The notes beneath the pieces are model-generated. The model ran no database searches. It saw only the letters and a program-made list of their open reading frames with translations, and was not told where the DNA came from. A stretch of DNA of 64,000 bases. Origin: Methyloversatilis sp. RAC08 (GTDB lineage: Bacteria > Pseudomonadota > Gammaproteobacteria > Burkholderiales > Rhodocyclaceae). The stretch's first letter is position 1. The number at the start of each line of letters is the position of its first letter. The stretch spans positions 3,873,191-3,937,190 of the forward strand of contig NZ_CP016448.1 of NCBI RefSeq assembly GCF_001713355.1, in the 5' to 3' direction. A program made the position numbers and the translations under genes. Shown one piece after another: positions 28,235 to 37,636 of this stretch.

Positions 28235-29092
28235 TCAGGTCATGCAGATCACGCGTTCGTTCAGTTCCGGCGACCGCCATATCGGCTGCAGATCGTCAGG
28301 CAACGGTGCGCTGCGCCCCAGATCCACCGCGCTTTCTTCGGGCGCATGAAAATCCGAAGCGCGCGAGGCATAGAAGCCGAATAGGCGTGCCAGGCGCGCA
28401 AAGGTACGCACTTCAGCGTCGCCGTGCGAGCCGGACACCACTTCGATGCCGCGGCCGCCGAGCGCATCGAATTCTTCGAACAGCTGTTCGATACGCTCAC
28501 CCGAAACGCGGTAGCGCCCGGGATGGGCAATCACCGCGACGCCGCCGGCGCCATGTATCCAGGCCAGCGCCTGCGGCAGTGTGGTCCATAGGTGGTCAAC
28601 AAAGCCCGGTCGCCCGGGTACCAGAAAGTTGCGGAACACCGAATGAATGTCGGCTGCATAGCCCTGCTCCACCAGTACGCGCGCAAAGTGCGAGCGCCCG
28701 ACCAGTGTCGGATTGCCGGCATGGCGCATCGCATTCTCGTACGGTGCAGCCACGCCCAGCAGTGACAGCTCATCGGCAATGCGCTGGGCTCGGGCATCGC
28801 GCCCGCTGCGCACCCGGGTCAGACCGGCGGCCAGATCCGTATTCGAAGGATCTATGCCCAGCCCGACGACATGTACCGTGATGCCACCCCAACTCACCGA
28901 CACTTCGACACCATCGATGAAGGACAGGCCGCACTGCATCGCAGCGTTGCGTGCTTCGTCGAGCCCGTTCAGCGTGTCGTGATCGGTCAGCGACCACAGT
29001 TCGACGCCGTTCGCCGCTGCGCGCACGGCCAGTTCCGAGGGCGCAAGTACGCCGTCGGAGTGGCAGGAATGGCAGTGCAGATCAGCGTTCAT
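28235..29092 (-). CDS. PHP-domain 3',5'-nucleoside bisphosphate phosphatase (RNase AM/TrpH/YciV type)
   Basis: 285-residue PHP metalloenzyme. Metal ligands lie in DLHCHSCHSDG (4-14), TDHDT, an EVS segment, GRSHFAR, AHPGRY and SDFHAPEE. Relatives remove the 3' phosphate of pAp and nibble RNA 5' ends. It heads the PHP-yciO-M50-trpS-scpA-scpB-rluB row, all on the minus strand. Divergent from gcvH with 80 bp between starts. Confidence 0.92.
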   Translation of the reverse strand: MNADLHCHSCHSDGVLAPSELAVRAAANGVELWSLTDHDTLNGLDEARNAAMQCGLSFIDGVEVSVSWGGITVHVVGLGIDPSNTDLAAGLTRVRSGRDARAQRIADELSLLGVAAPYENAMRHAGNPTLVGRSHFARVLVEQGYAADIHSVFRNFLVPGRPGFVDHLWTTLPQALAWIHGAGGVAVIAHPGRYRVSGERIEQLFEEFDALGGRGIEVVSGSHGDAEVRTFARLARLFGFYASRASDFHAPEESAVDLGRSAPLPDDLQPIWRSPELNERVICMT

Positions 29093-29172
29093 ATCCGCCT
29101 GATTCTATCAGGCCATCGTCTCCCGCCCGGCGCAGCTACAATTCGAACTGGTCTTTTCAACCTGGAACTGCA

Positions 29173-29550
29173 ATGAATCACCCGGACACTCTTCGCTACA
29201 CAGACACGCACGAATGGGTCAGGATCGAACAGGACGGCAGCGTGACGGTCGGCATCACGGACCACGCTCAGGACGCGCTGGGCGACGTCGTTTTCCTGCA
29301 ATTGCCCGAGATCGGTCAGCAGGTCGCGCGCAGCGACTCGATGGCCGTCATCGAATCGGTCAAGTCGGCTTCGGATATCCATGCGCCGGTGTCGGGCACG
29401 GTGACGGCAGTCAATCCGCCGGTCGCGGATGCACCCGAACAGGTCAACAAGGATCCCTACGGGGCCTGGATGTTCGTCATCAAGCCGGATGACGCCGGCG
29501 AACTCGATGTGCTGATGGACGCCGCCCGCTATACCGCCTCCATCGCCTGA
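29173..29550 (+). CDS. gcvH: Glycine cleavage system H protein
   Basis: 125-residue lipoyl carrier that shuttles the aminomethyl group between GcvP and GcvT. The lipoylated Lys is K64 in ESVKSASD. Start ATG at 29173 (MNHPDTLRY); the long in-frame upstream extension is just open high-GC sequence. A possible -10 TACAAT lies at 29137-29142 without a clear -35. No gcvT or gcvP is in the window, so this gene is separated from its partners. Convergent with the GAF gene, 19 bp apart. Confidence 0.96.
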   Translation: MNHPDTLRYTDTHEWVRIEQDGSVTVGITDHAQDALGDVVFLQLPEIGQQVARSDSMAVIESVKSASDIHAPVSGTVTAVNPPVADAPEQVNKDPYGAWMFVIKPDDAGELDVLMDAARYTASIA

Positions 29551-29569
29551 TAGCCCGGCCGCAGCCTGC

Positions 29570-30307
29570 CTACGATTTGCCGCGGCCGATGCGCTGGCCA
29601 TGCTTGCGCAGGCTGCCTGACAGCTGGTCGATGATTTCGCCGGCCGCGGCAACGATCTGGTTCGGCCCGAAACCGGCCGACTTCATTTCCCGATAGAAGG
29701 ACTTGGCCAGGAGCTTGGCCATCTGGGCCGGCTGTGCCGCACCCTGTGTGAAGGCATCCATGGCAGGCAGCGGTACCTTGCCGCCGCTTTCCAGCGCGCG
29801 CTGCGCAAAACCAGAATTCAGCAGGTAAGCCAGCTGTGCGACCTGGATGGCCTTTCCCGCGTACAGCGCCAGCGCAGACAGCAATTGCTGGTCGATGGCG
29901 GTGAAGGGCGCTTCGCCGCGCGGTCGGCGCACATTGATCACGCCCAGTACGCGGCCATCGAGCGAAAGCGGCTGGCAGATGAAACTGCCGCCCTCGCCCC
30001 GCACCCGGACATCGGGCGCGGCGGCATCGACGTCATCGATACGCTGCGCGACACCGCTCGCCAGCACGCTGCCGGATGTAGACATGCCGACGCCGACCCT
30101 TGCCTGCACGGCGTCGTCGGCCATTTCGCCGCGCCACGCTGCAAGCCCGAGCAGCGCCTGCTCACCTTCGCCGTCTGCCAGCATGATGGACGCCCGCGCG
30201 CAATGCACGCCCGACCACACGGCATCGATCACCTGATCGAGCGCCGCCTGCAACAGACCGCGACCGGCATCAGGCAGCGGCGACGGTTTCGGCTTCTCAG
30301 CAGCCAT
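29570..30307 (-). CDS. GAF-domain protein at the end of the Mla-type operon
   Basis: 245 residues. A GAF domain spans about 15-165 (ASIMLADGEGEQALLGLAAW, FICQPLSLDGRVLGVINVRRP). The C-terminal 80 residues are helical and unassigned. No catalytic output domain, TM segment or signal peptide. The start overlaps the preceding lipoprotein gene by 11 bp, so it is the last cistron of the lipid transporter operon. Ligand and function unknown; a cytoplasmic sensor or adaptor is a guess. Confidence 0.8.
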   Translation of the reverse strand: MAAEKPKPSPLPDAGRGLLQAALDQVIDAVWSGVHCARASIMLADGEGEQALLGLAAWRGEMADDAVQARVGVGMSTSGSVLASGVAQRIDDVDAAAPDVRVRGEGGSFICQPLSLDGRVLGVINVRRPRGEAPFTAIDQQLLSALALYAGKAIQVAQLAYLLNSGFAQRALESGGKVPLPAMDAFTQGAAQPAQMAKLLAKSFYREMKSAGFGPNQIVAAAGEIIDQLSGSLRKHGQRIGRGKS

Positions 30308-30908
30308 CGCCCGCGCCTTTCATCGTCCAAGATGCGACCCACCCTGCAATCTGGACACCCAATGCATCGACTGCACGCGCCGATGCCGCCACGCCGGCGG
30401 CCGCATCGGCGCCGGTCGCCGGCTCGCTGATCGCGAACGGCAGGCTGGCCAGCACCCGCTGACCGCGCATGTCGGTCAATACCGCGCGGCCGGACAGCAA
30501 GGCTCGCACACTGTCCGGCCGGTCGTAGTGCTGGATGAATTCATCGATGTCGACCCGCAGCCGGCAACCCGGGCCCGCACCGGCGTCGTCGGTCTGCAGC
30601 ATCTGGCGCAATGCGACCGCCAGCATTTCAGGCGGCGATGCGGCCCAGCGGCTGAATGCATAGACGTCGCGTCGCGTCGCACTTTCATAGGCAAGGCGAT
30701 AGTGCATCGCACTGCCGTCAAGCCAGCTCGCCGACCTGACCTCTATGGAGCGCAGCCCCGGGATACGCTGCAAAGCGGCGCGTGCGCCGCCCAGATCATG
30801 CAGCGCAGGTGCCGGCGGACGACTGACCAGCGGCCCGCACCCTGCCAGCCCCACCAGCAACAGCGACAGCACAGCCGTCCGGACTCGCCGCATTGATCCA
30901 GCCTTCAT
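30297..30908 (-). CDS. PqiC-like ABC-transport auxiliary lipoprotein
   Basis: 203-residue lipoprotein with a signal peptide ending in the lipobox LAGC (Cys near 24). The remainder matches the ABC_trans_aux (PqiC/YmbA) pattern: SIEVRSASWLDGSAMHYRLAY, a Tyr/Arg-rich middle and RVDIDEFIQHYD. Such lipoproteins sit in the outer membrane and pair with MCE proteins. The start overlaps the mlaD-like stop by 4 bp. Confidence 0.87.
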   Translation of the reverse strand: MKAGSMRRVRTAVLSLLLVGLAGCGPLVSRPPAPALHDLGGARAALQRIPGLRSIEVRSASWLDGSAMHYRLAYESATRRDVYAFSRWAASPPEMLAVALRQMLQTDDAGAGPGCRLRVDIDEFIQHYDRPDSVRALLSGRAVLTDMRGQRVLASLPFAISEPATGADAAAGVAASARAVDALGVQIAGWVASWTMKGAGDGC

Positions 30909-31882
30909 CGACGCCCTCCTTCCGTGGCTGGCGCAAAACCGGGTTCGCCCGGTCCGGCACGGGATGTTTCGCGCCCCAGCAGCAGTGTCTGCGGCGATGA
31001 TTCAAGTTCGCCCAGCACCCGGTTGAGCTGGCGCGAATTGCGCTGTACCTCGTCGATCAAGGTCTGCAGCCGGGGCAAGGTGTCGTCGGTGACCTGCTGT
31101 CCGGCCACTGCGGTCAGCGCATCGACGCGATCCGCCAGCTGTTTCATCGAACCCAGCAAGGCGCGCAGATCTTCCGCCGCCCGGCGCCCTTCGCTGCTGG
31201 TCTGTTCGACGCTGGCCAGAATGCCGCTCAGGCGTTCGACATTCTGCGGTGACAGGACGGCCTGCGTACGTTCGAACGTCTGTCGGGCCTCGGCGAGCAC
31301 AGCCGGCAGCCCGGCCAGCGACTTGTCCAGATGCGCACTGGCCGACTTCATATTGGCGAGTACGCCGGAAATCCGCTCGATGTTGCCATCGTCGAACAGC
31401 ACGTTCACGCGCAGCAGAACCTGCCGCAGCACGGCCATGGTGTCCGTTGCCTGCGAACCGAGCGCGTCGAACTGCGAACCACCGAGCGGTATGCGTGCAG
31501 GACCCTGTTCGCCGGCGAGCAGCGGCGTCGGATCGGAGCCATCGTCGTCCAGATCGATCAGTGCGAGTCCGGTCACGCCAAGATAGGACAGGCGCGCGCG
31601 CGTGGCGGCGGTGACTGGAAATCGCTCCGGAATGTCGATGCGGACATGGATTTCGCGCGGTGCGTCGGGATTGATCGAAATCTCCTTCACCTTGCCCACC
31701 CGGATGCCGCGGTAGCGGACCTGCGCCTGCGGACTGAGTCCGCTGACATTCGACGTCGTCACCAACAGATATTCGCGCCCCACTTCGCTGTCGCTGGACA
31801 GGTACCAGGTCGCGAGCCCGACGCATGCGCTCATCAGCAGAAGGAACAGCCCTGCGGCAAGGGCGTGGGCGCGATTTTCCAT
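30905..31882 (-). CDS. MCE-family (MlaD/PqiB-like) substrate-binding protein
   Basis: 325 residues: one TM anchor (about 8-29), a single MCE domain (about 38-120, with VSGLSPQAQVRYRGIRVGKV) and a long helical C-terminal tail. MCE proteins form hexameric rings that carry lipids across the periplasm. The tail is longer than in E. coli MlaD (183 residues), closer to organelle TGD2-type or PqiB-like tunnels. Two bases separate it from the ATPase stop. Confidence 0.92.
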   Translation of the reverse strand: MENRAHALAAGLFLLLMSACVGLATWYLSSDSEVGREYLLVTTSNVSGLSPQAQVRYRGIRVGKVKEISINPDAPREIHVRIDIPERFPVTAATRARLSYLGVTGLALIDLDDDGSDPTPLLAGEQGPARIPLGGSQFDALGSQATDTMAVLRQVLLRVNVLFDDGNIERISGVLANMKSASAHLDKSLAGLPAVLAEARQTFERTQAVLSPQNVERLSGILASVEQTSSEGRRAAEDLRALLGSMKQLADRVDALTAVAGQQVTDDTLPRLQTLIDEVQRNSRQLNRVLGELESSPQTLLLGRETSRAGPGEPGFAPATEGGRR

Positions 31883-31884
31883 CT

Positions 31885-32655
31885 TCAGCGCACCGTGGCG
31901 TCCGGCGCGCGCTGAAGGCGACCGGAGGCGAAGAAGTTCTGGATGAATGGATGGTCGACGTTCATGACATGATCAAGCGGGCCATAGGCCAGTATACGTC
32001 GCTCGCCCAGCACGGCGACCTGTGTTGCCAGCGCTGTCAGCGTATCGATGTCATGGGTGACCAGAACGACGGTCAGGCCGAGTTGCCCGCGCAGCGTACG
32101 GATCAGGCTGACGAAAGCGGCCGAGCGGTCCGGGTCGAGGCCGGCGGTCGGTTCGTCGAGCAGCAGCAGTTCGGGTTCGAGTGACAGCGCCCGCGCCAGT
32201 GCCACCCGCTTGATCATGCCGCCGGACAGTTCGGACGGCATCAGCCAGGCATGCCGGGGTTCAAGTTCGACCATGGCCAGTTTCATCATGACCAGATCGC
32301 GGATGGTGGCGCGATCCAGCCAGCGGAGCTCGCGCAGCGGGAAGGCAATGTTTTCGAGCACATTGAGCGCCGAGAACAGCGCACCTTGCTGGAACAGCAC
32401 GCCGAAGCGCTGGCGCAGCCGGCGCTCGGCCAGCGCGTCGCCGCAGAACAGCGGCTGGCCGAACACGCGTATCTGCCCGGCGTCAGGCTGCAGCAAGCCG
32501 ATCACCTGGCGCAGCAAGGTCGTCTTGCCGCTGCCCGAACCGCCGACCAGCGCCACCACTTCGCCAGCCGCGACGGACAGGTCGATGTCCTGATGCACCA
32601 CGTTCGTGCCGAAGCGCGTCACCAGCCCGCGAATGTCGATGACCGGCGCGCTCAT
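31885..32655 (-). CDS. MlaF-like ABC transporter ATP-binding protein
   Basis: 256 residues. Walker A GGSGSGKTTLL near residue 35, signature LSGGM, Walker B LLLLDEPTAGLDPD and the switch His in VTHD are intact. It would energise the MlaE-type permease for lipid movement between inner and outer membranes. Start overlaps the permease stop by 4 bp. Confidence 0.94.
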   Translation of the reverse strand: MSAPVIDIRGLVTRFGTNVVHQDIDLSVAAGEVVALVGGSGSGKTTLLRQVIGLLQPDAGQIRVFGQPLFCGDALAERRLRQRFGVLFQQGALFSALNVLENIAFPLRELRWLDRATIRDLVMMKLAMVELEPRHAWLMPSELSGGMIKRVALARALSLEPELLLLDEPTAGLDPDRSAAFVSLIRTLRGQLGLTVVLVTHDIDTLTALATQVAVLGERRILAYGPLDHVMNVDHPFIQNFFASGRLQRAPDATVR

Positions 32656-33776
32656 CCGCCGGGCAGCCCGATGTGACGCGTGGCAATGGCGAACAGCGCA
32701 TCGACCAGGATGACGCAGGTGATGGCGCTGACCACCGATTTGGTCGTGTTCGTCGACAGACTTTCGGTATTGGGCTTTACCGACAGCCCGAAATGGCAGG
32801 CCACCAGCGCAATCACCAGCCCGAACGCAACGCCTTTAGCCAGCCCGATGTACAGATTGGCGATCGGCACCACGCGCGGCAGCGTGTCGAGAAAGAAACC
32901 GTAGCTCATGTCGAGCTGTATCGATGCGGCCACCATGCCGCCGAACAGTGCGGCCGACGATGTCCAGAGCACCAGCAATGGCAGCGCCGTCACCAGCGCC
33001 AGCACCTTGGGCAATACGAGGCGCAGGCTGCGCGGCACGCCCATCGTCGCCAGCGCATCGATTTCTTCGGTCACCCGCATCACGCCCAGCTGAGCCGTCA
33101 TCGCCGAGCCGGAACGTCCGGCTACCAGCACGGCGACCAGCACCGGTCCGAGTTCGCGCACGATGCCGATGCCCAGGATGTTGATGATGAACACGTCTGC
33201 GCCGAAGGTCTTGAGCTGCAGCGCCGACAGGTATGACAGCACGACGCCGATCAGGAAGCCGACCAGAGCGGTGATCGGCAGCGCACTGACGCCGGTCTTG
33301 TACAGATTGGCGGAAATCTCGCGCAGCGGCGCATCCTGCGGCCGGCGCGCGATGTGCAGCAGGTCGAGCAGCAACTGGCCGATCAGTGCGACCAGATCGC
33401 CGATCTGTCGTCCGAACGACAGGCCGGCCCGGCCCAGTGCAGCCAGCGAGTCGAACGACGTCGCCCGCGGTGGTGCCTCACGACTGCGTGCGCCAAGCAC
33501 CGAAGCGGATTCCAGCATGGCGCGCGTGTGCTCGCTGGCGTCGAGCGTCGCAGGAAGGTGGTCGCCCCAGATGCGCCACAGCAGACAGGCGCCGAGGCTG
33601 TCGATGCGTGCGATACCGGTCAGGTCCCAACGCGCAGCCGACCGTGCCTCACCCGTGTCGAGTGCGGCGCGCAACGCGACTATCCTGCCTTCCAGCCCTT
33701 GCAGCGTCCAGTCGCCGTGCAACGATGCGACCGGCGCAGCACCTTCCCGATCGAACGATACGGTCGGTGCGCTCAT
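32652..33776 (-). CDS. MlaE-like permease fused to an N-terminal STAS domain
   Basis: 374 residues. Residues about 1-105 resemble a STAS (MlaB-like) domain (LTGIARIDSLGACLLWRIWG); residues about 120-370 are the MlaE permease with five or so TM helices (GVVLSYLSALQLKTFGADVFI, ELGPVLVAVLVAGRSGSAMTAQLG, GVMRVTEEIDAL). The fusion explains the absence of a separate mlaB. It starts 7 bp after the ppx stop, so ppx and the transporter are probably co-transcribed. Confidence 0.93.
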   Translation of the reverse strand: MSAPTVSFDREGAAPVASLHGDWTLQGLEGRIVALRAALDTGEARSAARWDLTGIARIDSLGACLLWRIWGDHLPATLDASEHTRAMLESASVLGARSREAPPRATSFDSLAALGRAGLSFGRQIGDLVALIGQLLLDLLHIARRPQDAPLREISANLYKTGVSALPITALVGFLIGVVLSYLSALQLKTFGADVFIINILGIGIVRELGPVLVAVLVAGRSGSAMTAQLGVMRVTEEIDALATMGVPRSLRLVLPKVLALVTALPLLVLWTSSAALFGGMVAASIQLDMSYGFFLDTLPRVVPIANLYIGLAKGVAFGLVIALVACHFGLSVKPNTESLSTNTTKSVVSAITCVILVDALFAIATRHIGLPGG

Positions 33777-33783
33777 GCAGAGG

Positions 33784-35298
33784 TCAGCGCATCACGCCGG
33801 CTGCAAGGCGAGCGGTGCGCAGCTTCAGGTCGATTCCTATCACGCCCCACAGCCTCAACTCGTCATTAAGGCTGGCGTGGGTCAGTGGCGACGCCGACAG
33901 CCATTCCGCCCGCGCGCCAAGCTGATAGCCACTGCCGGTGCGCTCGATGGTCAGCGGCAGTTCGGTGAAATCTTCACGGCTACGATGCAGCAGCACGGCC
34001 AGGCGCAGGCAGAGGATCAGCGACCAGTCGCGCGCGTCGGCCGAAGCCGAATTCACCTTTTCGAGCTTGCCGCGATGGGCCAGCACGATGCGCGCCAGAC
34101 GCGATTGGTCCATGCGCGAAAAACCCGGCATGTCGGCGTTGCCGACGATGTAGGCGCTGTGCTTGTGATAGCCGGCGTGCGCGACCGAAATCCCCAGTTC
34201 ATGCAGGCAGGCTGCCCAGCTCAGCATCTGCAGGTCGGGGTGATCATCGGGATGCTCGCCCGTTGCCGCCGGATTGAGCGCGCGGAAAAGGCGCATCGCC
34301 GTACCCCGCACGCGCTCGGCCTGCTTCTGGTCGACCTGATAACGCCGCATGAACTGCAGTACCGTCGCATCACGCAGATCCTGATGGTGATAGCGGCCGA
34401 GCAGGTCGTAAAGCACGCCCAGCCTGAGCGCCCCTTCCGAGAAACTCATGCGTTCCAGCCCGAAAGCATCGAACACTGCCGACATGATGGCGAATCCGCC
34501 TGCCAGCACCGGCAGGCGGTCGGGGCGCAGGCCGGCGATGCCAAGCCGGTTCACGTCGCCGACGCGCAGCAGCAGCGCGCGCAGCTTTTCCATCGCCTCG
34601 CGGGTCAGCGCACCCTGCGACCAGCCGTTCAGTTCCATGATGTCGAGCAGCGCCCTTGCCGTACCGCTGGACCCGACGGCTTCGTCCCAACCGAGCGAGC
34701 GGAAGCCGTATTCGATGGTTTCCAGTTCGCGCCGCGCCGCCAGCTCGGCTTCGCGCAGCGAGCGCTTGTCCATCCGGCCATCCGGAAAATAGCGCAGGCT
34801 GAACGCCACGCAGCCGATGTACAGCGACTCCAGCGCCAGCGGCTCGAAGCTGCGACCGATGATGAATTCGGTCGAGCCGCCGCCGATGTCGACCACCAGT
34901 TGCTGGCTCGACGGGTTGGGCAGCGTATGCGCCACGCCGACATAGATCAGCCGCGCTTCTTCGCGCCCTGCGACCACCTCGATCGGAAAACCCAGCGCCG
35001 CTTCGGCCTGTGGCAGAAGTTGCGGTGCATTCTTGGCCACGCGCAGGGTGTTGGTGGCCACTGCGCGCACCTGATCCGGTGCGAAGCCGCGCAGACGCTC
35101 ATTGAATCGAGACAGGGCTTCGATGGCCCGAAGCTGCGAAGGGCCGTCAAGCAACTTGCCCTGGCCAAGTCCCGCCGCCAGCCGGACAGTTTCCTTCAGG
35201 CCGTCCAGCGGATAGATCTGATCGTCGACAACGCGGGCAACCTGGAGACGGAAGCTGTTCGAGCCCAGGTCAACCGCAGCGAGTAGTTCGTAGCTCAT
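33784..35298 (-). CDS. ppx: Exopolyphosphatase
   Basis: 504 residues, normal for Ppx. Actin-like fold: AAVDLGSNSFRLQVA at the N-terminus, the ATNTLRVAKNA catalytic block, VVDIGGGSTEF, and a C-terminal HD-like helical half (LHELGISVAH). It hydrolyses terminal phosphates from polyphosphate. Divergent from ppk1, with which it forms the usual pair; the 103-bp spacer 35299-35401 has no firm promoter or Pho box. Confidence 0.96.
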   Translation of the reverse strand: MSYELLAAVDLGSNSFRLQVARVVDDQIYPLDGLKETVRLAAGLGQGKLLDGPSQLRAIEALSRFNERLRGFAPDQVRAVATNTLRVAKNAPQLLPQAEAALGFPIEVVAGREEARLIYVGVAHTLPNPSSQQLVVDIGGGSTEFIIGRSFEPLALESLYIGCVAFSLRYFPDGRMDKRSLREAELAARRELETIEYGFRSLGWDEAVGSSGTARALLDIMELNGWSQGALTREAMEKLRALLLRVGDVNRLGIAGLRPDRLPVLAGGFAIMSAVFDAFGLERMSFSEGALRLGVLYDLLGRYHHQDLRDATVLQFMRRYQVDQKQAERVRGTAMRLFRALNPAATGEHPDDHPDLQMLSWAACLHELGISVAHAGYHKHSAYIVGNADMPGFSRMDQSRLARIVLAHRGKLEKVNSASADARDWSLILCLRLAVLLHRSREDFTELPLTIERTGSGYQLGARAEWLSASPLTHASLNDELRLWGVIGIDLKLRTARLAAGVMR

Positions 35299-35401
35299 GC
35301 ATCCGTAACTGAAAAATCGTCAGCGCCGGAGTTTAGCAGCCGGGGGCACCCCTGCCTTCGGTGCATTTGCGTCACACGGCTGTAATAATCGAACATGTTT
35401 C

Positions 35402-37549
35402 ATGTCACACAATAGCGTGTTGCCTACCGATGTCGAATCCGGACTTTTGCTCATGAACCTCCCGCTTCTGGTGCCACGTTTCGCGCCTGACCACTTCATC
35501 AACCGCGAACTGTCGCTGATCGCCTTCAACCGCCGCGTGCTCGCGCAGGCGGCGGACGAGCGTGTGCCGCTGCTCGAGCGACTGAAGTTCCTGTGCATCG
35601 TGTCGAGCAATCTGGATGAATTTTTCGAAGTTCGGATCGGCGGCCTGCGCGAGCAGATCAAGCTTGGCGCGCGCAGTGTCACGTCGGATGGGCGTTCCGC
35701 GCAGGAGGCCTTGCGGCTGATCGCGAACGAATGCCATCAGCTGATCGCCGAGCAGTACGCACTGCTCAACGACGTCATCCTGCCCGCGCTGGAAACCGAA
35801 GGCATCGTTTTCCTTCGCCGAGGCGCATGGACTGACGAACAGCAGAAATGGATACGCGATTTCTTCATGCGCGAACTGATGCCGGTGCTGACCCCGATCG
35901 GACTGGACCCTTCACACCCTTTCCCGCGCGTGCTCAACAAGAGCCTGAACTTTGCGGTGGAACTGGACGGGCGCGACGCGTTCGGGCGCAGCTCGCGTTT
36001 TGCCATCGTGCAGGCACCGCGCGCGCTGCCGCGCGTGATCAAGCTGCCGAAGGCACTGACCGGCGTCGACCACGGCTTCGTGTTCCTGTCGTCAGCGATG
36101 CACATGAATGTCGGCGATCTGTTCGAAGGCATGAACGTGCTCGGCTGTTACCAGTTCCGGGTGACACGCAATTCCGACCTCTTCCTCGACGAGGAAGAGG
36201 TGAAGAACCTGCGTCTGGCGCTGCAGGGCGAACTGCCGCAGCGCCACTACGGTGATGCGGTGCGCCTGGAGGTGGCCGACAACTGCTCCGAGCACATGGC
36301 AGACTTCCTGCTGCAGCAATTCAATCTGACCCGCGACGACCTCTACCGTGCGCCCGGCATCGTCAATCTGGTGCGGCTCATGCAGGTTCCGAACTGGGTG
36401 GACCGGCCGGACCTGAAGTACCCGCCGTTCACGCCGACGCTGCCGCGTGCCATGGAAAAGCGCTACGACATCTTCTCGATGCTGCGCCGACAGGACATCC
36501 TGCTGCACCACCCGTGGGAGGCCTTCACGCCGGTGATCGATCTGGTGCAGCAGGCGGTGGATGACCCGGAAGTGGTCGCCATCAAGATGACGGTGTATCG
36601 CACCGGCATCGATTCGGTGCTGATGGAGGCGCTGGTGCGCGCTGCGCACAAGGGTAAGGAAGTGACCGTCGTGGTCGAGCTGATGGCGCGTTTCGACGAG
36701 GAAGCCAACATCAACTGGGCGTCGCGGCTGGAAGATGCCGGCGCCCACGTGGTGTATGGCGTGTTCGGCTACAAGACGCACGCCAAGCTGCTGATGGTGG
36801 TGCGGCGCGAGGAGATCGAAGGGGTGCGCAGCTTCCGGCGCTTCGTGCATCTGGGTACCGGCAATTACCACCCGAGCACGGCGCGCTTCTACACCGATTT
36901 CGGTCTGATGACGGCGGATGAACTGATCGGCGAAGACGTAAACGAGGTGTTCAAGCAGCTGACCGGGCTGGGCCACGCCGGCACGCTGACCCACTTGTGG
37001 CAGGCGCCATTCACCTTGCACAGCAACGTCATCGCCGCGATCAATCGCGAAGCCGACAACGCTCGCGCCGGCCGCAAGGCGCGCATCATCGCCAAGATGA
37101 ATTCGCTGGTCGAGGACGAAACGATCGAAGCGCTCTACAACGCAAGTCAGGCCGGTGTCGACATTGATCTGATCGTGCGTGGCGTATGTGCCTTGCGCCC
37201 CGGTGTCCCAGGCCTGTCCGAAAAGATCACGGTACGCTCGATCGTCGGCCGCTTCCTCGAACATTCGCGCATCTATCACTTCCACGCCGACGGTGAGGAA
37301 AAGCTCTATCTGGCCAGTGCGGACTGGATGGAACGCAATTTCTTCCGGCGCATCGAGGTGGCATTTCCGGTACTCGATCCGAAACTGAAGCGGCGCGTGA
37401 TGAAGGAGGGATTGCGCCCCTATCTGCTCGACAACAGCCAGTCGTGGGAGATGGAACCGGATGGCCGGTATCGCAGGCGGGTGTCTCGCGCCGCACGGCA
37501 CTGTGCGCAGGAAACCCTGCTTGCCGAGTATTCGCGCGGCGGCAAGTAA
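35402..37549 (+). CDS. ppk: Polyphosphate kinase 1
   Basis: Membrane-associated enzyme that polymerises phosphate from ATP. 715 residues; N-terminal domain with FINRELSLIAFNRRVL and SSNLDEFFEVR, then two phospholipase-D-like halves. The autophosphorylated His is in GYKTHAKLL (H460), and FVHLGTGNYHPSTAR is present. An internal ATG at 35453 (MNLPLL) is a possible alternative start because the one at 35402 has no visible ribosome site. Confidence 0.96.
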   Translation: MSHNSVLPTDVESGLLLMNLPLLVPRFAPDHFINRELSLIAFNRRVLAQAADERVPLLERLKFLCIVSSNLDEFFEVRIGGLREQIKLGARSVTSDGRSAQEALRLIANECHQLIAEQYALLNDVILPALETEGIVFLRRGAWTDEQQKWIRDFFMRELMPVLTPIGLDPSHPFPRVLNKSLNFAVELDGRDAFGRSSRFAIVQAPRALPRVIKLPKALTGVDHGFVFLSSAMHMNVGDLFEGMNVLGCYQFRVTRNSDLFLDEEEVKNLRLALQGELPQRHYGDAVRLEVADNCSEHMADFLLQQFNLTRDDLYRAPGIVNLVRLMQVPNWVDRPDLKYPPFTPTLPRAMEKRYDIFSMLRRQDILLHHPWEAFTPVIDLVQQAVDDPEVVAIKMTVYRTGIDSVLMEALVRAAHKGKEVTVVVELMARFDEEANINWASRLEDAGAHVVYGVFGYKTHAKLLMVVRREEIEGVRSFRRFVHLGTGNYHPSTARFYTDFGLMTADELIGEDVNEVFKQLTGLGHAGTLTHLWQAPFTLHSNVIAAINREADNARAGRKARIIAKMNSLVEDETIEALYNASQAGVDIDLIVRGVCALRPGVPGLSEKITVRSIVGRFLEHSRIYHFHADGEEKLYLASADWMERNFFRRIEVAFPVLDPKLKRRVMKEGLRPYLLDNSQSWEMEPDGRYRRRVSRAARHCAQETLLAEYSRGGK

Positions 37550-37636
37550 CGCGTCGCCGGCCAGGCAAGCCGGCTCAAGCACCGGCAGGAACTGCCGTAA
37601 ACCGGATGTGTTCAATCCATCCGGACAAACGTCAAG

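Noticed and set aside
28077..28280. 67-codon minus-strand frame between the PHP gene and yciO
   Set aside because: It overlaps both neighbours, lacks a ribosome site and resembles no family.
35380..35408. Pho box in the ppx-ppk spacer
   Set aside because: CTGTAAT and ATGTCAC half-sites are 22 bp apart but the middle 11-bp repeat does not match, and no -10 is positioned for it.
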